DNA of 62,700 bases, taken from CAZOWL01 sp964583605. Lineage in GTDB: Bacteria; Pseudomonadota; Gammaproteobacteria; Chromatiales; Chromatiaceae. The notes beneath the pieces were generated by a model that was not told the DNA's origin, did not search any database, and saw only the letters and a program-made list of their open reading frames with translations. Both the position numbers and the translations under genes were made by a program. The DNA is taken from assembly GCA_964583605.1 (NCBI GenBank), contig CAZOWL010000010.1, positions 1 through 62,700 of the forward strand, written 5' to 3'. This document shows, piece after piece, positions 35,824 through 45,042 of this stretch. Every line of letters starts with the position of its first letter. Positions within the stretch are counted from its first letter, which is position 1.

Positions 35824-37053
35824 CTACGAGGATGGCTTCACGACCGTCCAATGCAGAACCGGCATCGCCGGCCGGAAGGCGTGCAGTCGCCCGACGTTGC
35901 CGAGGCGCTCGACCGAAAGGCGCGTGAGCGTCCCGCCGAGACGCTGCCAGGCCGCGGTCACAGTTTGCTGGCTCTCCAGCGCGATCGCGTTCGTGACGAG
36001 CCGGCCACCAGGGGAGAGCGCCGCCCAGCAGGCATCGATCAGGGCCGTCTCGCGCATCCCGCCGCCGAGAAACACCGCCTGCGGTGGTGGTAGATCGGCC
36101 AGGCATGCCGGGGCGCGGCAGCAGCGCATCTCGAGGCGGGGCACGCCCAGGCGCTCGGCGTTGCGTATCGCTCGGGCCGCACGCTCGGGGCTCGAGTCGA
36201 TGGCGATGGCTCGGGTGCGCGGATGGGCCAGCAGCCACTCGATAGAGACCGACCCCGAGCCGCAGCCGACGTCCCAGAGCAAGGCCCCGGCCATCGGTCG
36301 CAGGCTCGATAGCGTCACGGCGCGGATCTCGCGCTTGGTGAGCTGCCCGTCATGCTCCAGCCAGTCGTCGGGGAGCCCCGGAGCCTTGGGGATCACGATC
36401 GCCTCGGCGTCGGCGACGACCTCGATGGCCAGCAGGTTCAGGGGATCGACGTCGTCGAGATCGAAGTCTCGGGCGGGCCGTACTCGGATGCGCTCGCGCG
36501 GCCCACCGAGCGCCTCCAGTACCGTGACGCGGCTGCCGCCAAGCCCCCACGAGGCGAGCGCAGTCGCGACCGCGCGCGGCGTCGCGGCATCGGCCGAGAG
36601 CACGAGCACCGTCTCCCCCGGCTGCAACGCCGATCGCAGCGCGGGCAGGGGACGGCCTGCAAGTGAGATCAGGGTGCAGTCCTGTTGCGCCAAGCCCAGC
36701 CTGGCTGCAGCGAGCGCAAAGCAGGAGGGCTGCGGCAGCACGCGCATCTCATCAGGTGCCACCTGACGTGCCAGCGTCGCCCCGACGCCAAAGTAGAAGG
36801 GGTCACCGGTGGCCAGCACGGCGACTGGTTGGCCCCGTCGAGCCAGAAGCGCCGGCAGGCTGTCCGTGAGCGGTGAGGCCCAGGTCATGGTCTCGCCGCT
36901 GACCAGAGGCGCCACCAGAGCCAAATGCCGGCGTCCGCCGACGACGAGGCTGGCCTCGCTGATGTGCTGCCGTGCCTCGGCAGTGAGGCCCTCGACGCCG
37001 TCCTCACCGACCCCTATGATGCTGAGCCATGGTGCCGCTGGCGCGCTAGACAT
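35824..37053 (-). CDS. cobL: Precorrin-6Y C5,15-methyltransferase (decarboxylating), CbiE-CbiT fusion
   Basis: The 409-residue bifunctional enzyme has an N-terminal CbiE-type methylase (SIIGVGEDGVEGLTAEARQ) and a C-terminal CbiT-type domain (LWDVGCGSGSVSIEWLL, AVFLGGGM). It methylates C5 and C15 and decarboxylates the C12 acetate. The ATG at 37053 overlaps the ATG of divergent cobK within one CATG. The upstream in-frame ATG at 37077 would run into cobK and is rejected. The stop is TAG. Confidence 0.92.
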   Translation of the reverse strand: MSSAPAAPWLSIIGVGEDGVEGLTAEARQHISEASLVVGGRRHLALVAPLVSGETMTWASPLTDSLPALLARRGQPVAVLATGDPFYFGVGATLARQVAPDEMRVLPQPSCFALAAARLGLAQQDCTLISLAGRPLPALRSALQPGETVLVLSADAATPRAVATALASWGLGGSRVTVLEALGGPRERIRVRPARDFDLDDVDPLNLLAIEVVADAEAIVIPKAPGLPDDWLEHDGQLTKREIRAVTLSSLRPMAGALLWDVGCGSGSVSIEWLLAHPRTRAIAIDSSPERAARAIRNAERLGVPRLEMRCCRAPACLADLPPPQAVFLGGGMRETALIDACWAALSPGGRLVTNAIALESQQTVTAAWQRLGGTLTRLSVERLGNVGRLHAFRPAMPVLHWTVVKPSS

Positions 37054-37834
37054 GACGAGATCGAGCTCGACGCGCATCCTGCTGCTCGGCGGGACCGCCG
37101 AGGCGATGGCGCTCGCCCAGAGGTTGGAGTGTGATGACCGTTTTGCCGCCGTCTACTCGCTGGCCGGTCGCACCAGCGCGCCGCGCCTGCCGGCCCTGCC
37201 CTGTCGTCGCGGCGGCTTTGGCGGCGTCGCTGGGCTGTTGGCCTACCTGCGAGAGGAAGGCATCGAGCTGATCGTCGATGCGACGCACCCCTTTGCGGCC
37301 GGCATGTCGCGCAACGCAGCCGAGGCCTCCCGGCAGAGTGGCATCCCGCTGCTGGTGCTCTCGCGCCCGCCTTGGACCCCTGAGCCCGGCGACCGCTGGA
37401 CCTGCGTATCCAGCCTCGAGGCCGCGGCCGGTGCCTTGGGCGATTCCCCGCGTCGCGTCTTCCTGACCACCGGGAAGACCGAGCTGACCGCGTTCATCAG
37501 TGCGCCGCACCATTTCTTCCTTCTGCGCAGCGTCGAGCCACCCGAGCAGCGCCCTCCGCGCAGCACCTTCATTCAGGCGAAGGGTCCCTTCTCCGTCGGC
37601 AGCGAGCGGGCGTTGCTCGCTTCCTACCGCATCGACACCCTGGTGACCAAGAACGCCGGTGGCCCGGCCACGGCGGCCAAGCTCCAGGCGGCGCGATTGG
37701 CGGGTGTGGCGGTCATCATCGTGGAGCGTCCGCCCTCGCCCGGCGTCGGCCAGATCGTGCCGGATGTTGGTGCGGCCCATCAGTGGCTGGAGCACTATGC
37801 CCGCCGCTCCCGGCCCACCGAGCGTGGCGTGTAG
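37052..37834 (+). CDS. cobK: Precorrin-6A reductase
   Basis: The 260-residue CobK/CbiJ reductase opens ILLLGGTAEAMALAQRL and carries VDATHPFAAGMSRNA and LVTKNAGGPATAAKLQAA. It uses NADPH to reduce precorrin-6A to precorrin-6B. Its start shares bases with the start of cobL on the other strand (CATG, 37051-37054). Its 3' end overlaps the cobJ end by about 40 bases. Confidence 0.92.
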   Translation: MTRSSSTRILLLGGTAEAMALAQRLECDDRFAAVYSLAGRTSAPRLPALPCRRGGFGGVAGLLAYLREEGIELIVDATHPFAAGMSRNAAEASRQSGIPLLVLSRPPWTPEPGDRWTCVSSLEAAAGALGDSPRRVFLTTGKTELTAFISAPHHFFLLRSVEPPEQRPPRSTFIQAKGPFSVGSERALLASYRIDTLVTKNAGGPATAAKLQAARLAGVAVIIVERPPSPGVGQIVPDVGAAHQWLEHYARRSRPTERGV

Positions 37835-38562
37835 AGCCACGGGGGGTGTTCGCTGCGAGCAATCCCGCGTGTTTCGGGGGTGCCGATCAGCACCAGTGTG
37901 CGCATATCGGCCTGGTCGGCGCGTGCCTCGGCCAGCGTGGTGATTAGGATCCGTTCGTCGGGGCCGCTCACAGCGCGGGCGAAGACGACGGGGACCTCGG
38001 CTGGTAGAAGGGCGAGGAGGCGCCGGAAGGCCTCGCCGAGCTGCCAGGGCCGCGCCTTGGACGCCGGATTGTAAAGGGCGAGCGCGAAACCGGCCCGAGC
38101 GGCCGCCTCCAGGCGCATCGCGATCAGCGACCAGGGCTTCAAGTTGTCCGACAACGAGATGACGCAGAAGTCATTGCCCAGGGGTGCGCCGACCCTCGCC
38201 GCGGCGGCGAGCACGGCCGACACACCGGGATGGACGGCGACATCGAGGTCGCGCCAGGCGGACTCGCCGTGGTCGATGGCCTCGAAGACCGCCGCGGCCA
38301 TCCCGAAGACGCCGGCATCGCCGGCCGACACCAGGGCGACCGAGCGGCCGGCCGCAGCCAACTCCAACGCGAGGCGCGCACGGCTCAGCTCCTCGCGATT
38401 GTCCGAGCCGTGGCGGCGTTGATGAGGCTGATCTGCGACGCGCGCGAGATAAGGACCGTAGCCGACCAGGTCGGTCGCGGCGGCCAGGGCGGCTGCGGCG
38501 CGCGGGCAAACCAGATCCTTGGCACCTGGACCGAGCCCTACGATCGCCAGCTGTCCGCTCAT
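37795..38562 (-). CDS. cobJ: Precorrin-3B C17-methyltransferase
   Basis: The 255-residue SAM methylase has LAIVGLGPGAKDLVCPRA, VSAGDAGVFGMAAAV and HPGVSAVLAAAARVGAPLGNDF, all typical of CobJ/CbiH. It drives methylation and ring contraction. The start is set at ATG 38562, which overlaps the cobI stop (ATGA); an in-frame ATG at 38571 is the alternative. The end overlaps convergent cobK by 40 bases. Confidence 0.9.
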   Translation of the reverse strand: MSGQLAIVGLGPGAKDLVCPRAAAALAAATDLVGYGPYLARVADQPHQRRHGSDNREELSRARLALELAAAGRSVALVSAGDAGVFGMAAAVFEAIDHGESAWRDLDVAVHPGVSAVLAAAARVGAPLGNDFCVISLSDNLKPWSLIAMRLEAAARAGFALALYNPASKARPWQLGEAFRRLLALLPAEVPVVFARAVSGPDERILITTLAEARADQADMRTLVLIGTPETRGIARSEHPPWLYTPRSVGRERRA

Positions 38563-39293
38563 CTCAGCCATTTGCGGCCGGGAACCAGCACCACCGAGAA
38601 ATAGGGGACTGGCTGGTCGCCGGAGAGTTTGGCCAGCGGGACGACACGCTCGCCGGGCATGGTGCCGCGCTCGACGAGAACGGCTCGCTCGAGCGCCCCG
38701 GCCCGCGCCAAGGCGGTCCGGATCGTCGGCAGGTTGCGCCCGACCTTCATGATCACCGCCGCATCGGTATCGGCGAGGCGTCGTGCCAGCTCGTCCTCGG
38801 TCAGGGTCCCGGGCAGAACGGTGAGTACGGCGTCGCCGTGTGTGATCGGTGTCTTGGCCAGCGCCCAGCAGCCGCTCATGCCGGCTACGCCGGCGACGAC
38901 CTCGCAGCGGAAATCCCTGGTTAGGCGATCGTAGAGATAGATGAAGGAACCGTAGAGGAATGGGTCGCCCTCGCACAACACGGCGACGTCTTCTCCTGCG
39001 GCCAAGGTACTGGCGACTTGGCTGGCCGCGGAGTCGTAGAACGCGTCCATCTCCACCCGGTAGCGGTCCTCGCGTGCCGGTACCTCGGTCGTGAAAGGGT
39101 ACTCCAGGCGCAGCTCGCGTTGGTCGGCGCGCAGGTAGGCGTCAACGATCGTGCGGGCATTGCCGGGCCGGCCACGTTTCGCGAAGAAGGCCACCAAGGG
39201 TGCGGCCTGCAGGATCCGCAGTGCCTTCAGCGTCATCAGCTCTGGGTCCCCGGGTCCGACACCGAGGCCATAGAGGGTGCCGGGGCGCGTCAT
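38559..39293 (-). CDS. cobI: Precorrin-2 C20-methyltransferase
   Basis: The 244-residue SAM methylase opens LYGLGVGPGDPELMTLKALRIL and carries LCEGDPFLYGSFIYLYDRL, as in CobI/CbiL. It methylates C20 of precorrin-2. It overlaps cobH upstream and cobJ downstream by four bases each (ATGA), so cobH-cobI-cobJ is one tightly coupled operon. Confidence 0.92.
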   Translation of the reverse strand: MTRPGTLYGLGVGPGDPELMTLKALRILQAAPLVAFFAKRGRPGNARTIVDAYLRADQRELRLEYPFTTEVPAREDRYRVEMDAFYDSAASQVASTLAAGEDVAVLCEGDPFLYGSFIYLYDRLTRDFRCEVVAGVAGMSGCWALAKTPITHGDAVLTVLPGTLTEDELARRLADTDAAVIMKVGRNLPTIRTALARAGALERAVLVERGTMPGERVVPLAKLSGDQPVPYFSVVLVPGRKWLR

Positions 39294-39916
39294 TCTTGGT
39301 CGCTGGCCAAGGCATTGATCGCGGCGACGGCCATGGCACTGCCGCCGCGGCGGCCGGGCACGATGATCGAAGGGATTGAGCGCTCGGCCAGCGCGTCCTT
39401 CGCCTCGGCTGCCCCGACAAAGCCAACCGGCATGCCGATCACCAGGGCTGGGCTGGGGGCACCGCCGTCGAGCATCTCGAGCAGATGGAAGAGGGCGGTC
39501 GGGGCATTGCCAATCGCGACAACGGCGCGGGGCAGCCGTTCCCGCCAAAGCTCGATGGCCGCCGCCGAGCGGGTCGTCCCAAGCGTCTGGGCCAGCTTCG
39601 GAACCGTCGGCTCAGTGAGGGTACAGACGATGTCGTTAGCCGCGGGCAGGCGGGCGCGCGTGATGCCATGCGCGACCATCTGACTGTCACAGAGGATGGG
39701 TTGTCCGGTCGCCAACGCGGCTTGGCCGGCCGATACGGCGTCGGGGGTGAATCGGATCGTCTCGGCGATATCGGTCATGCCGCATGAATGGATGACCCGC
39801 ACGACGACGCGCTCCTCGTCAGGCGAGAAGCGGGCGAGTTGTGCCTCGGCGCGGATCGTCGCGAAGGAGCGGGCGTAGATGGCTGCGCCATCGCGGAGAT
39901 AGTCAGAGTCGGTCAT
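39290..39916 (-). CDS. cobH: Precorrin-8X methylmutase
   Basis: The 208-residue CobH/CbiC migrates a methyl group from C11 to C12. The active-site histidine block RVIHSCGMTDIAETIRF, then VGFVGAAEAKDAL, match the family. ATG 39916 (MTDSDYLRDGAAIYARSF) is the expected start. It is the first gene of the cobH-cobI-cobJ run and is divergent from the gene at 40081. No cobalamin riboswitch was recognised in the 164-bp gap. Confidence 0.93.
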   Translation of the reverse strand: MTDSDYLRDGAAIYARSFATIRAEAQLARFSPDEERVVVRVIHSCGMTDIAETIRFTPDAVSAGQAALATGQPILCDSQMVAHGITRARLPAANDIVCTLTEPTVPKLAQTLGTTRSAAAIELWRERLPRAVVAIGNAPTALFHLLEMLDGGAPSPALVIGMPVGFVGAAEAKDALAERSIPSIIVPGRRGGSAMAVAAINALASDQE

Positions 39917-40080
39917 CCACAGTATCGGGGTTGGAGCACAGCCGAGACGGCCAGCGAACAGAGGAGGATAGCCGATGCGTTCGTCTCGGGGCAATGACAC
40001 GGGACCAGCTGTTCTGGTCTATCCTGGATCTTACAAACCTGCGTGGATCGCGCACCGTCTTCCATTCGGAGCCCCCAGTT

Positions 40081-40767
40081 ATGCCGGAAGCGCCTCCTGC
40101 GGATCACCCACTCGCTCGGCTGGTTCTCGACTATATCCGCACGTTGCTATGGCCCGCGTTGATCGTCTGGGCCTTCTTCGCCTTTCAGGACGATCTGATC
40201 GAGATCCTCAAGACGCGCGAAGTCGAGGTCGCCGGTGCCTTCAAGATCGGCCAACGGGTCGAGGACCTGGCCCGTAACACGCGTGCTGAGCTGGCCGACC
40301 TCGAGCGCATGGTGGCCGAGCTGCAGGCCGACCCTGGCGACCCGGAGCGCGTGCGCGCGGTGACGGAGGCCGTCTCCGCTAGCCTCGAGGCCCTCGAGCG
40401 CAACGTGACCCGCGAGGTCGCGCAGCTCCGCTCCGAATCGGTCCCGGCGCGGCCGACGACTATCACGCCCGCGCAAACCGATCCTCGCGAGAGGGCGCGC
40501 GAGCTCGAGGCCGTCGGGTTCGAGCGGTTGCTGGCGCGCGACCTAGAGGGCGCGCGTGCGGCCTTCGCAGAGGCCGCCGAGCTCTGGCCCGACTACCACA
40601 ATGTCTCTGAGATCGCCCGGCTCCTGCGTCGCGAGGCGCCGCAGCTCACCGACGAGGGAGGGGCCGCGTGGGGAGACCTGTACCGCACGATACTGACACG
40701 CTACTCGTGGGGGATGCCGCAGGAGGCCCGCGAGGCCTTCGAGAGGCGGGCCACGCGGCGGTATTGA
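40081..40767 (+). CDS. Membrane-anchored protein of unknown function
   Basis: About 228 residues. One hydrophobic segment (about 14-33, LLWPALIVWAFFAFQDDLIE) anchors a soluble part. The middle is predicted coiled-coil with heptad-like charged helices (about 55-125). The C-terminal 80 residues look TPR-like (ELEAVGFERLLARDLEGARAAFAEAAELWPDYHNV). No named family is assigned. A start at an earlier in-frame ATG near 39991 is possible. Confidence 0.6.
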   Translation: MPEAPPADHPLARLVLDYIRTLLWPALIVWAFFAFQDDLIEILKTREVEVAGAFKIGQRVEDLARNTRAELADLERMVAELQADPGDPERVRAVTEAVSASLEALERNVTREVAQLRSESVPARPTTITPAQTDPRERARELEAVGFERLLARDLEGARAAFAEAAELWPDYHNVSEIARLLRREAPQLTDEGGAAWGDLYRTILTRYSWGMPQEAREAFERRATRRY

Positions 40768-40792
40768 GCGCGAGGGGTCCGGCCATGAGGGA

Positions 40793-41884
40793 TCATCCCT
40801 TGCCGCCGCCCAGCTCGCGCTCGAGTCGCTGGCTCCAGCGCGACATGCCGAAGCAGAAGATCCAGTAGATCAGGCCGGCGAAGAGATAGCCCTCGACCGA
40901 ATAGCCGAGCCAGGCCGGGTCAGCGAAGGCCTGCTGGACGATGCCGAGTAGGTCGAATAGGCCGATGATGAGCACGAGCGTCGTGTCCTTGAAGAGCGCG
41001 ATGAAGGTATTGACGATACCTGGAATCACGAGCCGCAAGGCCTGCGGCAGGATGATCAGGCCCGTCGTCTGCCAATAGCCGAGGCCCAAGGCCCGAGCGG
41101 CCTCGTACTGGCCCTTCGGGATCGCCTGCAATCCGCCACGGACGACCTCGGCCATGTAGGCCGACTGGAACATCACGATGCCGATCATGGCCCGTAACAG
41201 CTTGTCGAGCGTGACCTCCTCGGGAAAAAAGAGCGGCAGCATCACCGAGGCCATGAAGAGAACCGTGATGAGCGGCACGCCGCGCCAGACCTCGATATAG
41301 GTGATACAGGCGGCCTTGATGACCGGCATCCCGGAGCGGCGCCCGAGGGCCAGCAGGATGCCGATTGGCAGTGAGAGCACGATGCCGACGATGGCAATGG
41401 CGAGCGTCAGCATCAGCCCGCCCCATTGATGGGTCTGCACGACAGGCAGCCCCAAGGCCCCGCCGTAGAAGAGAATGAACGCCACAGCGGGGTAGCCGAG
41501 CACGAGACCCGCGGCGAGCGGCAGCTTGTAGCGGAAGCCACTGAAGAACAGCGGGACCATCGATGCGGCGAGCAGCCCCAGCGCGAGGTTGACTCGCCAC
41601 TGCTCCGCCTCAGGATAGAAACCGTAAAGGAACTGATTGAGACGGGTGCCGATGAAGACCCAACAGGCCCCGCCGCTTGTGCAGTCCTCGCGGCTGCTCC
41701 CGACCCAATCGGCATTGAGTATGGCCCACTCGATGAAGGGCGGCACCACCAGGAAGACGAGATAGAGCCCGAGCAGGGTCAGCGCGGTATTGGCCGGCGA
41801 TGAGAACAGGTTGCGGCGGAGCCACCGGAACGCGCCACCGGCACGCCGCGGTGGCCGACTCGCCAGGGCTGCCTTGTCGGGCAC
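40793..41884 (-). CDS. aapM: Amino-acid ABC transporter permease, AapM/YhdY-like
   Basis: The 363-residue inner-membrane permease belongs to the His/Glu/Gln/Arg/opine family. An N-terminal half with extra spans is followed by a standard permease core with the EAA-type loop (YIEVWRGVPLITVLFM, QYEAARALGLGYWQTTGLIILPQALR). It starts with GTG one base after the aapQ stop. The expected next gene, the aapP ATPase, is absent. Confidence 0.87.
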   Translation of the reverse strand: MPDKAALASRPPRRAGGAFRWLRRNLFSSPANTALTLLGLYLVFLVVPPFIEWAILNADWVGSSREDCTSGGACWVFIGTRLNQFLYGFYPEAEQWRVNLALGLLAASMVPLFFSGFRYKLPLAAGLVLGYPAVAFILFYGGALGLPVVQTHQWGGLMLTLAIAIVGIVLSLPIGILLALGRRSGMPVIKAACITYIEVWRGVPLITVLFMASVMLPLFFPEEVTLDKLLRAMIGIVMFQSAYMAEVVRGGLQAIPKGQYEAARALGLGYWQTTGLIILPQALRLVIPGIVNTFIALFKDTTLVLIIGLFDLLGIVQQAFADPAWLGYSVEGYLFAGLIYWIFCFGMSRWSQRLERELGGGKG

Positions 41885-41885
41885 G

Positions 41886-43112
41886 TCAGCGCTCCGTCAG
41901 CGCGATGCGCGCGTTGTACCAATTCATGAACAGCGAGATCAGCAGGCTCAACGTGAGATAGACGCCCATCGTCATCGCGATGACCTCGACCGCTTGGCCG
42001 GTTTGATTCAGTGTCGTGCCTGCAAAGACATTGACTAGGTCCGGATAGCCGATCGCTGTCGCCAGGGATGAGTTCTTGAGCAGATTGAGGTACTGGCTGG
42101 TCAGGGGCGGGATGATGACGCGCAACGCCTGCGGCACGATCACGAGCCGCAGCACCTCGGCGCGCCGCAGGCCCAGTGCCGCAGCGGCCTCGCCTTGGCC
42201 CTTTGGCACGGACAGGATGCCGGCACGTACGATCTCGGCGATGAAGGCCGCGGTGTAGATCGACAGTGCCAGCAGCAATGCGGCGAGCTCGGGGATGACG
42301 GTGATGCCGCCGCGGAAGTTGAAGCCAACAAGCCGCGGGACCTCCCAATCGAGCGGCATCCCCGTGATGAGGAAGGTCAGGCTCGGCGGCACGAGCACGA
42401 GACCGAGCCCGATCCAGCCCGCGGGGATGCTCCGGCCCGTCTGCTCGCGGTGGCGACGTGCCCAGCGTCCGAACAAGAATGCGGCGGTCGCGCCGGCGGT
42501 GAGCGCCACCGCGACCACCCCGAAGCCGGGCTCGAAGATCGGCCGGGGGAGATAGAGCCCGCGCAGGTTCAGGAATAGCGCCTCACCGAGGCTCAGGCTG
42601 TCGCGCGGGAGGGGGAGGGCCCGCAGGACGGCGAAGTACCAGAAGAAGATCTGCAGCAGCAGGGGCACGTTGCGAAAGATCTCGACATAGACCGCGGCAA
42701 GCCGCGCAATCAGCCAATTGCTCGAGAGGCGGGCGATGCCGATCAGAAAGCCGATCAGGGTCGCGAGCAGGATGCCGAGCGCCGAGACGAGGAGCGTGTT
42801 GAGGAGGCCGACGACGAAGGTCCGGCCGAACGTCGAGGTCTCCGAGTAGTCGATCAGCGTCTGCAGGATGCCGAACCCGGCCTCGGCGGAGAGGAAGGCG
42901 AAGCCGGTACTGATCCCGCGGCTCTCCATGTTGACGAGCGTGTTATCCAGGATGTAGGCAAGCGCGGCCAGGATCGCGGCCAAGAATAGGCACTGGAATA
43001 GCAGTGCCCGCAGCCGCGGGTCGTTCCAGCCCGTCCATGACCGTCGCCGGCCGGGCTGTCCATCAGGCTTCCTGGGCACGCGGGCTCTGGCCTCCCGTCG
43101 CGGCCTGCTCAA
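41886..43112 (-). CDS. aapQ: Amino-acid ABC transporter permease, AapQ/YhdX-like
   Basis: The 408-residue permease pairs with AapM. Motifs FRNVPLLLQIFFWYF and GQGEAAAALGLRRAEVLRLVIVPQALRVIIPP mark the permease core, with additional N-terminal spans usual for AapQ. No downstream ATG offers a better start; TTG 43112 is chosen. It lies 14 bases after the aapJ stop. Confidence 0.87.
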   Translation of the reverse strand: MSRPRREARARVPRKPDGQPGRRRSWTGWNDPRLRALLFQCLFLAAILAALAYILDNTLVNMESRGISTGFAFLSAEAGFGILQTLIDYSETSTFGRTFVVGLLNTLLVSALGILLATLIGFLIGIARLSSNWLIARLAAVYVEIFRNVPLLLQIFFWYFAVLRALPLPRDSLSLGEALFLNLRGLYLPRPIFEPGFGVVAVALTAGATAAFLFGRWARRHREQTGRSIPAGWIGLGLVLVPPSLTFLITGMPLDWEVPRLVGFNFRGGITVIPELAALLLALSIYTAAFIAEIVRAGILSVPKGQGEAAAALGLRRAEVLRLVIVPQALRVIIPPLTSQYLNLLKNSSLATAIGYPDLVNVFAGTTLNQTGQAVEVIAMTMGVYLTLSLLISLFMNWYNARIALTER

Positions 43113-43126
43113 CGATCGGCACCCGA

Positions 43127-44149
43127 TCAGCGGATCGGCGGCGCATACTGGAGCCCGCCGTCTTTCCAGAGTCGGTTCAGGCCACGCTCGATCTTGAGTG
43201 GTGAGCCCTCGCCGACATTGCGGGCGAAGATCTCGCCATAGTTGCCGACCTGTTTGATCACCTGGTAGGCCCAGTCATCATCGAGCCCGAGCGCCGAGCC
43301 CTTGATCCCTCCCCGCCCGAGCAGCCGCTGCACCTCGGGGTTCTGGCTGGTCCGCAGCTCATCGACGTTGGCGGACGAGACGCCGAGCTCCTCGGCGTTG
43401 ATCATCGCGAACAGCGTCCAGCGCACGATGTTGAACCAGCTGTCATCGCCTTGTCGCACCGCTGGACCGAGCGGCTCTTTGGAGATGATCTCGGGCAGCA
43501 CGACGGCCTTGTCCGGCTCCGAGAGCTTCTGACGCAGCGCGTAGAGCTGGGACTGGTCGCTCGTCAGCACGTCGCAGCGGCCCGCCTCGAGCCCGCGGGC
43601 GGTCTGGTCGGCTGTATCAAACACGACCGGCTCATACGACATGCCGTGGGTGCGGAAATAGTCGGCCAGATTCAGCTCGGTCGTCGTTCCGGCCAGGATG
43701 CAGACGGCTGCCCCGTCTAGCTCGCGGGCGCTCTTGAGGCCGAGCTCTTTGGCGACAAGAAAGCCCTGGCCGTCGTAATAGGTGACGCCAGTGAAATGGA
43801 CACCGAGAGAGGTATCGCGCGTCAGCGTCCAGGTCGTGTTCCGCGACAGGAGATCCACCTCCCCTGATTGAACTGCGGTGAGGCGCTCCTTGGCCGTCAG
43901 CGGCGTGAAGCGGACCTTGTCGGCATCACCGAGGGTGGCGGCGGCGACGGCCCGGCACACATCGACGTCAATGCCGGTCCAGCTGCCCCTCTCATCGGCA
44001 CTGGAGAAACCGGGGAGTCCTGTGTTGACGCCGCACTGGACGAACCCCCGCTCCTTGACCGTGTTCAGGGTACCATCGCCCAAAGCGGGCAGCGCGGCCG
44101 TCGCCAGGCCCAAGAGGACGGCCGCCGCTCCAATCTGTCTGATCGTCAT
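43127..44149 (-). CDS. aapJ: Amino-acid ABC transporter substrate-binding protein, AapJ/YhdW-like
   Basis: The 340-residue periplasmic binding protein has a signal peptide (AAAVLLGLATAALPALGDG) and a family-3 solute-binding fold: VKERGFVQCGVNTGLPGFS, WTGIDVDVCRAVAAA and LLSRNTTWTLTRD. It is first in an aapJ-aapQ-aapM operon for L-amino-acid uptake. The operon ends without an ATPase in this window, so energy coupling must come from elsewhere or the system is incomplete. Confidence 0.9.
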   Translation of the reverse strand: MTIRQIGAAAVLLGLATAALPALGDGTLNTVKERGFVQCGVNTGLPGFSSADERGSWTGIDVDVCRAVAAATLGDADKVRFTPLTAKERLTAVQSGEVDLLSRNTTWTLTRDTSLGVHFTGVTYYDGQGFLVAKELGLKSARELDGAAVCILAGTTTELNLADYFRTHGMSYEPVVFDTADQTARGLEAGRCDVLTSDQSQLYALRQKLSEPDKAVVLPEIISKEPLGPAVRQGDDSWFNIVRWTLFAMINAEELGVSSANVDELRTSQNPEVQRLLGRGGIKGSALGLDDDWAYQVIKQVGNYGEIFARNVGEGSPLKIERGLNRLWKDGGLQYAPPIR

Positions 44150-44638
44150 CGCTTCACCTCCGGTCGTGATGTTTCGCGTTTCACGCGTCGCTGAGTCGTT
44201 CAGCGGCCCAGACGACAGACCTAGCGTCGCTGCTTCCTCGGGGCTCCATCAGTGCCATTCGGAGCCGCCGCTGTGTCGGTGGCGCCATTGAAGCAGGCCA
44301 CGCAGGCGAATGCAGCCCTCCAAGCTTGTCCCCAACCGCTTGGTAGCGCTGACGAGCGCGGCCTCGGGCAATCGGTATTGAACGACGCAGGACCAACCGG
44401 CTGATCGCTAGGCCAAGGCGGAAGGATCACTTACCTCGAAGTCGTCCATGTCCGGCAGTAGGATAAGATACCAGCCCGGACCCTCGAGCCGGGTGTCCTC
44501 GGTCAAGGTTGCCCAGGGGGCCGGCGGCAGATGATCCGGCTGTTAGGGTCCTGGGCGTCGAATACCCTTGATAGCCGGTATTTTGCCTATTGGTCATGGT
44601 AGGTAGAATGCGGGCTCAGACACGGACCGACCGATGGG

Positions 44639-44764
44639 CTAACGATCATGGGGCGAGACGAGCCACCGCGGACCATGAAATGTCGCCTCGCCCCTGATCG
44701 TTCCCTCACCCCAACCCTCTCCCAGAGGGCGAGGGAGCGAACGTGCTGCGCGGATTTCATTGTA
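44639..44764 (+). repeat. Dispersed palindromic element, copy C
   Basis: This full-length 126-bp copy begins CTAACGATCATGGGGCGAG and ends ATTTCATTGTA. It lies in the aapJ/GH13 gap, about 280 bp before the GH13 start. Its sequence is close to copy D. Confidence 0.9.
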
Positions 44765-44794
44765 AGCCTAACGCGTGCTGCGGCGACGGGCGGA

Positions 44795-44827
44795 GTCTGG
44801 GCGGCGTCTGGGCGGCGTCTGGGCGGC
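44795..44827. repeat. Three perfect copies of an 11-bp tandem unit
   Basis: GTCTGGGCGGC is repeated three times without mismatch, with a partial copy just before it. Copy number of such a repeat can vary by slippage. It lies about 215 bp before the GH13 gene. Confidence 0.85.
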
Positions 44828-45042
44828 GCTTCCAGATTCGCGCGGCGCACGTGCAGTACTTGCGGGTCCCTTTGGCAAGGATGACCGAGCCTGGTCTGGG
44901 GCACGGCTCGATGATTGTGGGGGAGCCGATTGCGCCCAACCGTACCGATCTCTAAGTCTTTATTCGGTGGCTGACGCTGTAGTCGCCAGGTCCAATTCCT
45001 GTGAAAGAGAAGCAACGAACGGAGAGATGACGGGGGGCGCTA

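Larger units (their letters stand above)
44150..45042. other. Long intergenic region with repeat copy C
   Basis: About 890 bp without a convincing gene, between the divergent aapJ and the GH13 gene. It contains the palindromic element at 44639-44764 and, shortly after it, three perfect head-to-tail copies of an 11-base unit at 44795-44827. No other feature was recognised. Confidence 0.5.
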
